NCBI GenBank assembly: GCA_020072845.1
Contig: JAIQGF010000011.1
Location: 186,001-250,000 of the forward strand
Length of the DNA stretch: 64,000 nucleotides
Source: Terriglobia bacterium
Lineage (GTDB): Bacteria > Acidobacteriota > Terriglobia > Terriglobales > Acidobacteriaceae
Reading direction: 5' to 3'
The notes under the pieces were generated by a model that was not told the DNA's origin, made no database searches, and was given only the letters and a program-made list of their open reading frames with translations. Made by a program: the position numbers and the translations under genes. Each line of letters opens with the position of its first letter. Positions within the stretch are counted from its first letter, which is position 1. Below are positions 17,135 to 25,748 of this stretch, piece by piece.

Positions 17135-20100
17135 TCAAGCGCCGGTGGCGGCGGTGGAGTCGGCAATCACGAACTCGGGAAGGGATTTGACGATCTGGAC
17201 GGTTTCAAGGCTGACGGTGATGACCTGGCCGATGAGGCGAAGGATGTATTCGCGGTCGTCGGCACGGTTGGGGTCGTTGGTGATGCCGGAGCGCTTGTCG
17301 GTGGAGACCTGGTACTGGTCAATAACCCATTCCAGGGCGGAGCGATTGCCGAGGCGGTATTCGCAGGTTTCCAGGGGAATGCCTTTGAGGGTGAGGGCCT
17401 CGTTGTAGAAGAGGATGGATTTGTCTTTGTTCGCGAGGCGCATCTTGGTGACGCGGTAGTCGAGATTGGCGGTGGGCTTCCAGAGTTTTTCGAGCGGGTA
17501 TTCGGGTTGCTGTTCGTAGTGGACGTGGAGTTCGGCGAGTCGTTTGCCGGCGTCGACGAAGGAACGAAAAACCTTTGTCGCGGAGGACGCAGAGGACGCG
17601 GAGGAAAGAAAAGGAATCCGGGGAAGTTCGCGTTTGAGGTTGGCGGCGTAGCGGGAGCGGTACTCGGGGTGGTGGAGGACGGCGTAAACGTAGTGGAAGA
17701 TGTCCCACTTGGAGATGGAGGGGTCGTGGTAGTGGGAGCGGAATTGTTGGAGGGCCCAGTCGGTGATGTTCTCGCGGCGGCTGGAGCCGTCTTCGGAAAA
17801 CTTGTAGAACGGGAACCACTGAGGAACTGTGCCGGGCCCATAGAAGTTCAGGTCTGGAATGACGTTGACCATCATTGAGGCAAATGGACGCTCCGCGCCC
17901 GGACCAGTTCCACAGATCGCTAGGTTCGTTTTTTCGGTTGATTCGGTGGGGAAGATGCTCCGAAATTTGTACTGTTCTTCGTTCCAAAAATCATCGAAGT
18001 ACAATGAGGTTTTTGTAAATGGCCGGTAGATGGCACGTCTAAATGCTTCCGGCGTGACGCTTGTCTCTGCGCCGCGCCGCAATGCGGCCTTTACTTGGCG
18101 CGTCCATTTTATTGACGTGTCACTTATGTCAAATAAGACGCTTTCCGGTAAATCACGATTCCGACGAAAACGATCCAACGAAGCGGAATAGTGTTCGACA
18201 AGATGCGTCACGCTTCTCTTCAGCGCGTCGCGGTCGAAGTTGTAAGCGTATGCATCGCGACTCGTAACGACACCTAGCGAGAATAGCTCAAAGAGCGTGT
18301 TTGTCCCGCCTGCCGCCCTTTTAACCGCTTTGTCACCGAGCGGCGGCCATCCCTGATATGTCTGGTCGTGGTCACAGGCGAGCCAGGAATTCTTCTTGTC
18401 GGGAACTAGGGGATGCCACTCGATCGAAGAAGGCCGAACAGCAGAGTCCATGAACCTGTATTTCTGTTCCTTAGTCCACCATTCATCCGCTGAAGCATAG
18501 TGCAACTGGCAGCGTCCGTCTGTCCGACGAACATTTCTAACGAATAATGAGACAACTACGCCAATTTGTATGCCGAATACGTTGTGAGTGCTTCCTGACA
18601 ACTTGGGGTTCTTACGGACATTGCCGCCTAGATCTAACATGTAGATGGAGCTGAAATCTGTAGCGAGGTGCTTGCGCATTCCGTCAAATGCGATCTGGTC
18701 TAGGAAGCTGTTATTCGTTATAAATGCGATTAGGCCCTGATTTGGGAGTCTGTCGGTGGCCCACCGCACTGCTCGCACATACGGATCACTTAATTTATTT
18801 CGAAGCGTTGCGATGGAACCCGCGGTGTATGTAGCTGCTATCCGATCATCTACGGCAGGGTATTTCCTATTCTTGTTCTCATCGCTTTCATCCAGTTGCT
18901 TGGAGTTGTACGGCGGATTGCCGATGATGACGAAGATCGGCGCTTGCTTCTGGCGCTTGACGCGCTCGGTGTTCTCTTCCGTCATGAACTCCAGGCCGCC
19001 CTGTTCGGGTTCGGCAAGCTCGAACGTGTCCACGAGGCAGATGCCGTCGAAGGGCTTGTACTCGCCGGTCTGGGCGAGGTACTCGTGCTCGATGTTCATG
19101 CTGGCGATGTAGTAGGGCAGCAGCATGACCTCGTTGCAGTGGAGTTCGTGCTCGTACTTGTAGGGGAGGGCACCCTTGTCGGTTTCGGCGATCTGGCGCA
19201 TGACCCGCGTGATGAAGTTGCCGGTGCCGACGAAGGGGTCGAGGATGTGGACGTTATGGTCGGCCAGCGACCGGCCGAATTCCTTTTTGAGGATGTCCTC
19301 GACGGAGCGGACCATGAAGTCCACGATGGGCTGCGGGGTATAGACGATGCCGTGGGTATCGGCTTCCTTGGGCGAGTAGCCCTGGAAGAAGCGCTCGTAG
19401 ACGGTGTTGAGGAAGGCCTGCTTTTCGGAGTAGTCGTCCTTGTCTTCGGCGGCGCGCTCGATGGCCTTGTAGAAGCGGTCGAGGTCGGAGAGGAACTGGT
19501 CGCGCGAGAATTGGCGGGAGGTCATGGAGGTGATGACCTTCTCGATTTCGGCGGCAATGACGTTGCGGCTGCGGAACTCCTCGGCGTGGAAGACGCGGCG
19601 GAAGATGCGCTCGGTGAGCAAGTGCTGGATGAGCATCTTCTCGACCGCATCCCGAGTCAGGTTGGGATTGATCGCCTGGCGGCAGAGGGCGTAGAAGGCC
19701 TCGAAGCTGTCGCGGAAGGCGCGGTTGGATTTGTGCTCGGCGTCAATGAGCTGTTTGGCGCGCTCGGCAAGTTCGGGGATGCGAAGCTTGAACTCGGCGA
19801 CGGCGGAGTCCCATTCCTCGTGGTCGGGCTCGCGGTATTCGAAAAAGTTCCTTAGCAGTTCGACAAGGTTCTTGGCATCGCGTATGTCTTCGTTGAGCCC
19901 TTTCGGTACGCCCTTCTGGTAGAGGATGGCGCGCTCGGGCATTTGGAAGATTGTGTTGGTGGTTGGATATCCCTGCTCGATCTTCTTGCGGATCTCGCGT
20001 TCGAGTTGGTCGTGGATGTCCTTGGCTTCCCAGAAGCCATGGCGCTGTTTCCATTCGTCGAGGAGGGCGCCGTCAATCGCGATCCGGCCCTGGCGGCCCT

Positions 20101-20278
20101 TCATCGGGTACTCGTCAACGAGCGTCCAATGCAGTTTCTTGCCGTAGCCGGCTAGCACGTCGTGAAAGGCGGTGCGGACGGCGCCTTCGTGGTCGAAGTT
20201 GAGCTGACCGAGGCCGCCGAGGACGTCGTAGTAGCCCTTGATGAGCTTGTCGGCGGGCTTAATGGCAATGTGGAGCAA
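17135..20278 (-). CDS. Type IIG/type ISP-like restriction-methyltransferase (N6-adenine)
   Basis: The 1047-residue single-chain protein combines predicted nuclease, methylase and target-recognition parts. An N-terminal PD-(D/E)xK-like pattern is visible: D69 in IAIDGALLDE and E84/K86 in FWEAKD. A helical region leads to VYTPQPIVDFMV, motif I LDPFVGTGNF (346-355) and motif IV GNPPY (453-457). The C-terminal part (after about 780) has WFPFYKFSEDG, WDIFHYVYAVLHHPEYRSRY and ELPRIPF, typical of type ISP C-terminal domains. The helicase block of LlaGI-type enzymes is absent. Bases about 17850-18900 are clearly more AT-rich than the two ends. A repeat tract (17571-17610) is read in frame as SSASSASSAT. 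The gene sits between direct repeats. Confidence 0.85.
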   Translation of the reverse strand: MLHIAIKPADKLIKGYYDVLGGLGQLNFDHEGAVRTAFHDVLAGYGKKLHWTLVDEYPMKGRQGRIAIDGALLDEWKQRHGFWEAKDIHDQLEREIRKKIEQGYPTTNTIFQMPERAILYQKGVPKGLNEDIRDAKNLVELLRNFFEYREPDHEEWDSAVAEFKLRIPELAERAKQLIDAEHKSNRAFRDSFEAFYALCRQAINPNLTRDAVEKMLIQHLLTERIFRRVFHAEEFRSRNVIAAEIEKVITSMTSRQFSRDQFLSDLDRFYKAIERAAEDKDDYSEKQAFLNTVYERFFQGYSPKEADTHGIVYTPQPIVDFMVRSVEDILKKEFGRSLADHNVHILDPFVGTGNFITRVMRQIAETDKGALPYKYEHELHCNEVMLLPYYIASMNIEHEYLAQTGEYKPFDGICLVDTFELAEPEQGGLEFMTEENTERVKRQKQAPIFVIIGNPPYNSKQLDESDENKNRKYPAVDDRIAATYTAGSIATLRNKLSDPYVRAVRWATDRLPNQGLIAFITNNSFLDQIAFDGMRKHLATDFSSIYMLDLGGNVRKNPKLSGSTHNVFGIQIGVVVSLFVRNVRRTDGRCQLHYASADEWWTKEQKYRFMDSAVRPSSIEWHPLVPDKKNSWLACDHDQTYQGWPPLGDKAVKRAAGGTNTLFELFSLGVVTSRDAYAYNFDRDALKRSVTHLVEHYSASLDRFRRNRDLPESVLFDISDTSIKWTRQVKAALRRGAETSVTPEAFRRAIYRPFTKTSLYFDDFWNEEQYKFRSIFPTESTEKTNLAICGTGPGAERPFASMMVNVIPDLNFYGPGTVPQWFPFYKFSEDGSSRRENITDWALQQFRSHYHDPSISKWDIFHYVYAVLHHPEYRSRYAANLKRELPRIPFLSSASSASSATKVFRSFVDAGKRLAELHVHYEQQPEYPLEKLWKPTANLDYRVTKMRLANKDKSILFYNEALTLKGIPLETCEYRLGNRSALEWVIDQYQVSTDKRSGITNDPNRADDREYILRLIGQVITVSLETVQIVKSLPEFVIADSTAATGA
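17571..17610 (-). repeat. In-frame GAGGACGCAGAGGACGCGG tract in the type IIG gene
   Basis: The tract is read SSASSASSATK at about residues 889-900. The same kind of tract lies in spacers at about 4093-4120 and 17087-17115, so an intergenic repeat type has entered this reading frame. Confidence 0.75.
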
Positions 20279-20420
20279 GAGGTCCTTCGCTTCGCTCAGG
20301 ATTTCGGCGCGCGGCTCAGACGCCGCGCAAGCGCCTCAACATGTTTGGGGCGGAGTTTAGCACTGAGTAAGGCGGGTGGCGGAGAGGTTTCTAGGGTTCG
20401 TGCCGTCCCTACGAGGCGCC

Positions 20421-20628
20421 GGAAAGTTCCAGTCCCGAAGAGCAGAGGTGCGCCGCATCGAGATCACGCCCGGCCGGAGCAGTATCAGCAGGCCGGCGAT
20501 TCCCAGGTAGATTCCGCAGAGCGCAAACAGCACCGCGATGGCACGGACGCCGGAAGGTAAGTGGGGCGCGGTTGAATCGCTCATGCTCATCCGATTCGGT
20601 TGGATGGTCTGTGATTCAATTTGCGAGC
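20421..20628 (-). repeat. Direct repeat flanking the type IIG gene, right copy
   Basis: This is the partner of 16853-17066. Differences include a 5-base deletion and a 1-base insertion within the coding part, plus scattered substitutions. Confidence 0.8.
20423..20590 (-). pseudogene. Truncated, frameshifted copy of the small membrane-protein gene
   Basis: The copy starts MSMSDSTAPHLPSGVRA and follows the 16589 gene through the first hydrophobic helix. A 5-base deletion after GVISM shifts the frame, and the last two-thirds of the gene is missing where the restriction-gene segment abuts. The frame happens to stay open to 20357 but is no longer homologous. It is almost certainly a remnant. Confidence 0.8.
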
Positions 20629-21040
20629 TGAACTCTCGGGTGTTTTGGTCCACTTGTGGGCGAGTTGGGGCCGATTTGAGCGGCGGGCGTGGCGGGAACG
20701 AGGGATGTTGTTCCACGCGATGATCAGCGTGATTCGTGGCGAGGGAGATGCGCGAGGGGAGTCCGTTTCGGAATCAAGGGGGACGGGGTAAGGGTCGCCC
20801 GATCCCACCCTTCGCCCCTTCGACTGCGCTCAGGGCAGGCTTCAGGGGGCGAAAGGTTGGGCCACCCGCGGGAAACGGTGGATCATGTTCCGAAAACAGA
20901 ACAAGACCGTTTTTCAGGACGGGTCCGTCGAGCAATGGTGTTACGGTGCATGAAACTTACGGGGACTTTGTGGGCTGCCATGGAGACGTTCGGGCTGCTC
21001 ACTCGGTCGTCTCTCTTCGGAGCATCGCGAGGTGGTTACC
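20629..21040. repeat. Spacer with outer direct repeat (right copy) and dispersed elements
   Basis: Positions 20633-20752 are the right copy of the outer repeat (TTTGGTCCACT motif at 20644-20654; GTTGTTCCACGCGATGATCA from about 20705). Positions 20795-20870 hold a diverged copy of the CCCCACCC palindrome family with a CGACTGCGCTCAGGGCAGGCT centre. No gene is seen. Confidence 0.65.
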
Positions 21041-21895
21041 ATGAACGCAAAAGCTGAGGCTTCAGCGGGACCAGACATTGAAGTCATATCGGTCGACGAG
21101 CTCTCATGGACGGCGAGCGAGGCTGCGACTTCGGTGAACAAAGTTAGATCGTCTGTCGAAAAGCAGGCGCAAGCCGCTGTGAATTGGTACCTTCGGGAAA
21201 AGCGACCCAAAGCAATGGCTTCGCGTTTTTTGCGGCTGATGGCAATCGGGCTAGCGACAGCGGGTGGTCTTATACCGCTAATCACTAGCCTGCCGGCTGT
21301 GGCCAAGTTGGGGTTAGACAAATGGGGATATGTAGCGTTAGGCGCGGCTGCCGCATGCCTTGCTCTCGATAAGTTTTTCGGCTTTTCGACGGGTTGGGTT
21401 CGTTACATATCTACTGCGCAGTCCATTCAGGATGACCTCTATGGTTTCCAAATTGATTGGGCGCGCGCGATGTCGAAGATCGGGGGAGCGAGCCCGACAC
21501 CAGCTCAGATTGATGAGTTCCTACAGATGGCTAAGGATTTCAGCTCCCGGGTGATGAAAATGGTCAGCCAGGAGACCCAGCAGTGGGTAGTCGAGTTCCA
21601 GAGCAACCTCGCTGATCTTGAAAAAACCACGAACGCGCAGCTTCAAGCTTCTCGACCGGGCTCTCTAGTCGTGAATGTTGACAATCCTGGCAATTCAGAA
21701 CAGCCACTATCGATCAATGTCGACGGAACGGACTACGGAACCATGACTGGGCCCACGTGGTCGATACGGCAGATTGCTCCCGGCCCACACACGGTCGTCG
21801 TCACCGGCAAGAAGTCCGGCAAAGAGTTACAGCAGTCCGGCGTCGTTGTCGTGTCTCCTGCGGCCATCGCGAAGCTGGAGCTCCACTTGCCCTGA
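21041..21895 (+). CDS. Two-TM (SLATT-like) membrane protein with a C-terminal PEGA-like domain
   Basis: The 284-residue protein has an N-terminal helical segment (about residues 25-60), two transmembrane helices (about 62-83 and 95-113), a cytosolic helical region (about 115-205, FSTGWVRYISTAQSIQDDLY onward) and a beta-rich C-terminal domain (about 209-284). The 2TM-plus-helices layout resembles SLATT domains, the predicted pore-forming effectors found with nucleotide-signalling defence systems. The C-terminal domain, ending IAPGPHTVVVTG...LELHLP, resembles PEGA/carboxypeptidase-regulatory folds. Both assignments are by eye. The ATG at 21041 has GAGGTGG 6-8 bases upstream; a GTG lies at 21032. 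No sensor or synthase gene (SMODS, TIR, SLOG) is adjacent, but the restriction gene is directly upstream. Confidence 0.6.
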   Translation: MNAKAEASAGPDIEVISVDELSWTASEAATSVNKVRSSVEKQAQAAVNWYLREKRPKAMASRFLRLMAIGLATAGGLIPLITSLPAVAKLGLDKWGYVALGAAAACLALDKFFGFSTGWVRYISTAQSIQDDLYGFQIDWARAMSKIGGASPTPAQIDEFLQMAKDFSSRVMKMVSQETQQWVVEFQSNLADLEKTTNAQLQASRPGSLVVNVDNPGNSEQPLSINVDGTDYGTMTGPTWSIRQIAPGPHTVVVTGKKSGKELQQSGVVVVSPAAIAKLELHLP

Positions 21896-22013
21896 GCCTC
21901 GCTCAGCAGGGTGGAATGCACTACGGAATTCCTCCCCTTCGGCTCGCTGCCCTCGCTCAGGGTCGGAATGACAATCCTAGTGGATTGTGGAGCGCCAAAA
22001 ACTCGCTACTCCG
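21896..22013. repeat. Short spacer with dispersed repeat
   Basis: The spacer contains a CGCTCAGGGTCGGAATGACA element (about 21954-21974), the reverse-oriented form of the GTCATTCC repeat family. No terminator with a T-tract is seen for the convergent genes. Confidence 0.5.
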
Positions 22014-23162
22014 TCATTTTTGGACTAGAGGAGCAATCGCCGCCTGGGCCTGCTTGATATCGTCGGCATTGCCGTAGAGATCGAAGTTGCCTTGCTTCTT
22101 GCTGGCCAGGTGAAGGTTGCCACCGGAGCCGACTTTGGCCTCCTTCAAGGCGCCGGGAGGGAAAGACAAATGCTCGCAGCGGCCCCTCGGGTCCTCGGTT
22201 TGCGTGCAATCATAGGTGACCGTGCCATCCGCGGAAACGGACAAAGTCCCTGAGCAGTAATAATCAATAATGTTCCAATTCTGGTCCATGAGGCGGTGGC
22301 GATGACGGACGGAAAAGGTCACCTGTCCGGGCGCTGGAGCGGGGGCCGGCGCCTCGCCCTGCTGGGGTTCGGGGGAGGGAGCGGCGGCGGACTCGGCCGG
22401 CGGAGCTTGGGCAGCCGCTTGGGCATCGTTCATCGCCTGGATCACAGGATCACTGACTCCGGCTTCTTTCAGCTTCACCAGGGCGTCAACGCTGGTATCG
22501 AAGTTGCAAGCCGAAGCCTTGATTTTGCTGATGATGATCGAGTCTGCGAGCTTTACCCTCGCCATCTTCACAACATCGCTGTTGGTGAGCACATCACTGG
22601 CAGCTTCGCCCGGTTGCCCGGGTGCCGTCTGGGAGTCGGGAGCTGGTTGCGCTTGCTGGTCGGCGCCGGCGTCAAAGGCGAGGACCTCGGCGATGGTGTC
22701 TTCGATCTGGGAGACGCCGGCTTTTTCGAGGTAACCCTTGGCGAACTGGAAGTCGATCTGAGATTTGTAGGGCGACGATTCACTGCCTTTGTTGCAGGAG
22801 GCGCACTCGATAATCCGGAATGAGATTCTCTCTCTGCCCAGGTCGACGTCGATCTTTGCGGGATTAACCTTCTGCCCCACCGGGAGAGGCCGGGACGAGT
22901 CCTTGAGCGGAGCTGTGCAGGAAGCATCCGGGGGACTGAGTTTGCCGTCCTGGTATTTGGCAGGGCAAGTCTTGCTGCTGGCTAGCACAACCCCAAGAAT
23001 TCCTTCCTTCTGAATCGTGAGGACCTGGTCCGTTGGGAACTGGGCCTCGAGCTGTTCCTTCAGCGAGGGCGGCTTGGGAGCCTGCGCGAACAACGGCATC
23101 GTCGAAACCCAGAGCATTAACAGGGTTAGAGCATGAATTGCGGCAGCGGCTCCCCGCCTCAT
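22014..23162 (-). CDS. Exported acidobacterial protein of unknown function
   Basis: The 382-residue protein begins with a signal peptide (MRRGAAAAIHALTLLMLW to about residue 28, ending PLFAQA). The middle holds LTNSDVVKMARVKLADSIII and LVKLKEAGVSDPVIQAM, a helical repeat-like motif I know only from uncharacterised acidobacterial exported proteins. A Pro/Ala/Glu linker (about 255-280) precedes a C-terminal domain with paired cysteines. The ATG at 23162 is preferred over 23168 because AGGAGG sits 6 bases upstream of it and directly abuts the other. It lies 78 bases downstream of the next gene, probably in one operon. The likely location is periplasmic; the role is unknown. Confidence 0.75.
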   Translation of the reverse strand: MRRGAAAAIHALTLLMLWVSTMPLFAQAPKPPSLKEQLEAQFPTDQVLTIQKEGILGVVLASSKTCPAKYQDGKLSPPDASCTAPLKDSSRPLPVGQKVNPAKIDVDLGRERISFRIIECASCNKGSESSPYKSQIDFQFAKGYLEKAGVSQIEDTIAEVLAFDAGADQQAQPAPDSQTAPGQPGEAASDVLTNSDVVKMARVKLADSIIISKIKASACNFDTSVDALVKLKEAGVSDPVIQAMNDAQAAAQAPPAESAAAPSPEPQQGEAPAPAPAPGQVTFSVRHRHRLMDQNWNIIDYYCSGTLSVSADGTVTYDCTQTEDPRGRCEHLSFPPGALKEAKVGSGGNLHLASKKQGNFDLYGNADDIKQAQAAIAPLVQK

Positions 23163-23240
23163 AAGCATCCTCCTGCAAGGTGCTGAAAGACCCGAGTCAG
23201 ACCGAGAACGCCGGAGCGGCTTGCCGCCCCGGCGGTGTGC

Positions 23241-24845
23241 TTAGGTTCCGCCTCCCGTCGGGGTGGAGGAAGAGTTTTGTTTGACGTCTTGCTCGGCGTC
23301 GTCGGCGTCTTTCTGCAGACCCTGCAATTGGGCCTGCACGTCCTTGTCCGGCTCGGGCGTGGGCACGTCGGCGGCGGCTGAAGTGCTGGTGTCGGGCGCG
23401 GCCGGGAGCCCATTCTTGCCCTGGTTGGCAGCGAGCTGCTGGAGCCCGGCATCGAGCTGCTCGCGGAAGCGGTTGTGCATATCCTGCAAGTCCGCGACCG
23501 CAACCGCCGGCTTGGATCCGGTGGCGCAATCGCCTTCTTTACTGCTGGTGACGCGCACCTGGACTTTGTCGTCGCTGCCCGGAGTGTCGTCGATGCGGCT
23601 GATCACGTCTCCCGGGGTGAGCGCGCACTCGTCGCCTTCAGGGGTAGCCACATCGAGGTTGCTGGCCACCACGAACACCGTGTGTCCAGGATCAAGAGCC
23701 GGCGGCACGGCATCGGTGGGGGTAGCAGGCGAACCTGCCGGTGACGTCCGAGCTGACGCAGCTTTTTCCGCGTCTAGTTGCTGCTTCACTTCCTCGGCGA
23801 TCATCTGCTTGACTTCGGGAGAGAGCCGCACCTCGTCTGGATTTGCCGGCGCCAGGCGGGCGACTGGCGCCCCACCCTCGCTCTGCTGGGCGTCGAAGGC
23901 CATGCGCAGGTTTTCCGCGATGATGAAATCCGTCAGCCAGAGATTGGCTCCCGAATAGAAGGGCGCGGGCGCGAAGTAGTATCCGTAGTAGGGATACCAG
24001 GGATCGCCGGCCCATCCCCAGCGGTAATAAACCGGCCTTGCCCACGGGTTGAACGCCCACCCGTAATAAGCCGGGCGGTAGTAACGGTAGGGGGCGTACA
24101 CGTAATACGGCCGTCCGTGCCAGGAATAGGGGCGATACACAACGGCGCGGTAATGCCCGTGTTCGTAATACGTGCGCATTCTGTAGCCGCGCACGTAATT
24201 GCGCTCCATGTGGCCGTAGTTCCGTCCCGCGTAGACCACGCGGCGGCCTCCCGGCAACTCACGAACGACGCGGCGGTCGCCGTGGACCCCGCGATAGACG
24301 CGCGCGCCACCGCGGGTCTGGATGGTTCTGACTCTGCCGCTGTGGTCGTACCCAACATTGTGCCCACCGACGAGGCGGTTCGTGCGAATCGGCGTTCGGG
24401 CTGCTGTCGTCGTTCGGGGTCCCGTCGTCGTTCGGGGTCCCGTCGTCGTCCGGGGTCCTGTCGTCGTTCGGGGTCCCGTCGTCGTCCGGGTTCCTGTTGG
24501 CGTTCGGGGTCCTGTCGTCGTTCGGGGTCCTGTCGTCGTCCGGGGTCCTGTCGTCGTTCGAGATCGTGTCGGCGTTCGGGTTCCTGAGGGCGCTTGCCTT
24601 GTGTATGTTCCACCGGTTGCCGGACGTTGTCCCGACATGCCTGAGGGCGGCCGGTTCGTGTTCGTCGCCGGCCGTTGTGGCGCGGGCCTGGCCGCTGGCG
24701 CGGGCCTGGCCGCCGGCGCGGGCCTGCTCGGCGGCGGATTTGTTTTCTTGTTGTCCTTTTGCGCACCGGCGAGCACCGGGACCATCAGCAGAACCACTAC
24801 GCAAATTGTGCCTAGCATCTTATGTCTTAGATTGGCGAAGCTCAT
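23241..24845 (-). CDS. Exported low-complexity protein with TTTGPR repeats and Tyr/Arg-rich core
   Basis: The 534-residue protein has a signal peptide (about residues 1-28, MSFANLRHKML...VLAGAQ). A Pro/Ala/Arg stretch follows, then about nine imperfect TTTGPR repeats (about residues 88-148). A Tyr/Gly/Arg-rich core (about 165-310) has many YY, RYYRP and GYY runs. The C-terminal region, including LDPGHTVFVVASNLDV, contains two cysteines. The basic aromatic core suggests binding to an acidic polymer or cell surface, but this is inference. AGGAGGG lies 5 bases before the ATG. It is probably cotranscribed with the exported protein downstream. Confidence 0.72.
   Translation of the reverse strand: MSFANLRHKMLGTICVVVLLMVPVLAGAQKDNKKTNPPPSRPAPAARPAPAARPAPQRPATNTNRPPSGMSGQRPATGGTYTRQAPSGTRTPTRSRTTTGPRTTTGPRTTTGPRTPTGTRTTTGPRTTTGPRTTTGPRTTTGPRTTTAARTPIRTNRLVGGHNVGYDHSGRVRTIQTRGGARVYRGVHGDRRVVRELPGGRRVVYAGRNYGHMERNYVRGYRMRTYYEHGHYRAVVYRPYSWHGRPYYVYAPYRYYRPAYYGWAFNPWARPVYYRWGWAGDPWYPYYGYYFAPAPFYSGANLWLTDFIIAENLRMAFDAQQSEGGAPVARLAPANPDEVRLSPEVKQMIAEEVKQQLDAEKAASARTSPAGSPATPTDAVPPALDPGHTVFVVASNLDVATPEGDECALTPGDVISRIDDTPGSDDKVQVRVTSSKEGDCATGSKPAVAVADLQDMHNRFREQLDAGLQQLAANQGKNGLPAAPDTSTSAAADVPTPEPDKDVQAQLQGLQKDADDAEQDVKQNSSSTPTGGGT
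24400..24580 (-). repeat. 18-bp tandem repeats coding TTTGPR
   Basis: Imperfect 18-base units of the GTCGTCGTTCGGGGTCCC type are repeated about nine times within the exported-protein gene. Unit number may vary between strains. Confidence 0.8.
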
Positions 24846-25748
24846 CGCACCCTCCTACCACCAGAACTTTTTTTCGCATTTGACTGACAAGGACGTAAGC
24901 TGCACATGAATTCCATAAACTTGGCCCGGAGCGTTATTGCTTCGGCGATCGAAGAGCACACGAAAGGCATTCCTGGTCGCCATGCAGGCGGAATTCGCGG
25001 ACGAGTTCGTCGTCCGAGCGCTCCCGCCGAATTGGCGCTTCTGCTGACATAAACGCGCCCGCCGGCAACTTTCCACAAATTTCTTGGAGTTTCTTTTAGG
25101 GGGCCTGAACTCGGGAAACCCAGGGCCGATGGCGAACATGTACGGCCGCTACCAAGTGGAGGAGGCCAGATGGAAGATCTTGTGCAGCCTACATACCTAG
25201 AAATAGGTGGCGACACTATACACCCGAAAGTATGCTTTGAAACCTTGTTATGTGGCGGACTTCCCGAAACGAGTCCGGTAACCCTATTTGGGCTTAAGCA
25301 CTTATAGATATGACTTACCAGCACTTGTGCAACCAACGCAGCGGTAAACTGTAACCCGCTCCCAGTGCTCCCTTCAGTAAGGACTTCCTAGCAGGCTGCT
25401 GAAAAACTCAGAACAGCAGGTTCCTCGCGGGCTGAAGCCCGCTCGGAATGACACAATTAAGGGGCTTGTTCGGCGCGGCTCCCTCGGCTCCGCTCGGGAC
25501 AGGTTCCGCCGCGCCCCTTCAAAACGAGTGTCAATGGAAGATTTTCAACAGCCTGCTAGCCTGATCTCATGACTCAGTGTGGAATTTCCGCGCCCCATTC
25601 GTTATGGAGGACAAAAGTGCCGCTTCGGGAGTTCAAAACGCTTGCCGCTGGCGCGTCGGATGGGGAGCGTGCTCCCCATGGCCGAATGATTGGAGCGAAC
25701 ACGAACTGCTGAGCCCGCGGGCAGAGTCCCGCGTTGTCCCGCGTACGG
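24846..25748. other. Long spacer containing a MITE-like element
   Basis: No reading frame here looks coding. The first 50 bases should hold the promoter of the 24845 gene; an AGAACTTTTTTT run is visible. A 172-base element with terminal inverted repeats occupies 25388-25559. Confidence 0.5.
25388..25559. mobile_element. MITE-like element with CTAG ends
   Basis: The ends CTAGCAGGCTGCTGAAAA and (reversed) CTAGCAGGCTGTTGAAAA match at 17 of 18 bases. The element is 172 bases long and has no coding capacity. Its interior carries GCGGGCTGAAGCCCGC and CGGCTCCGCTCGGGACAGG dispersed repeats. The CTAG at each end may be target duplication or part of the inverted repeat. Such CAGGCTG(C/T)TGAAAA ends are common at transposon-derived short elements. 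Confidence 0.75.

Noticed and set aside
20357-20716. A 119-codon frame as an independent gene
   Set aside because: Only codons near the start match the 16589 protein; a 5-base deletion shifts the frame and the upstream codons are spacer. It is annotated as a pseudogene.
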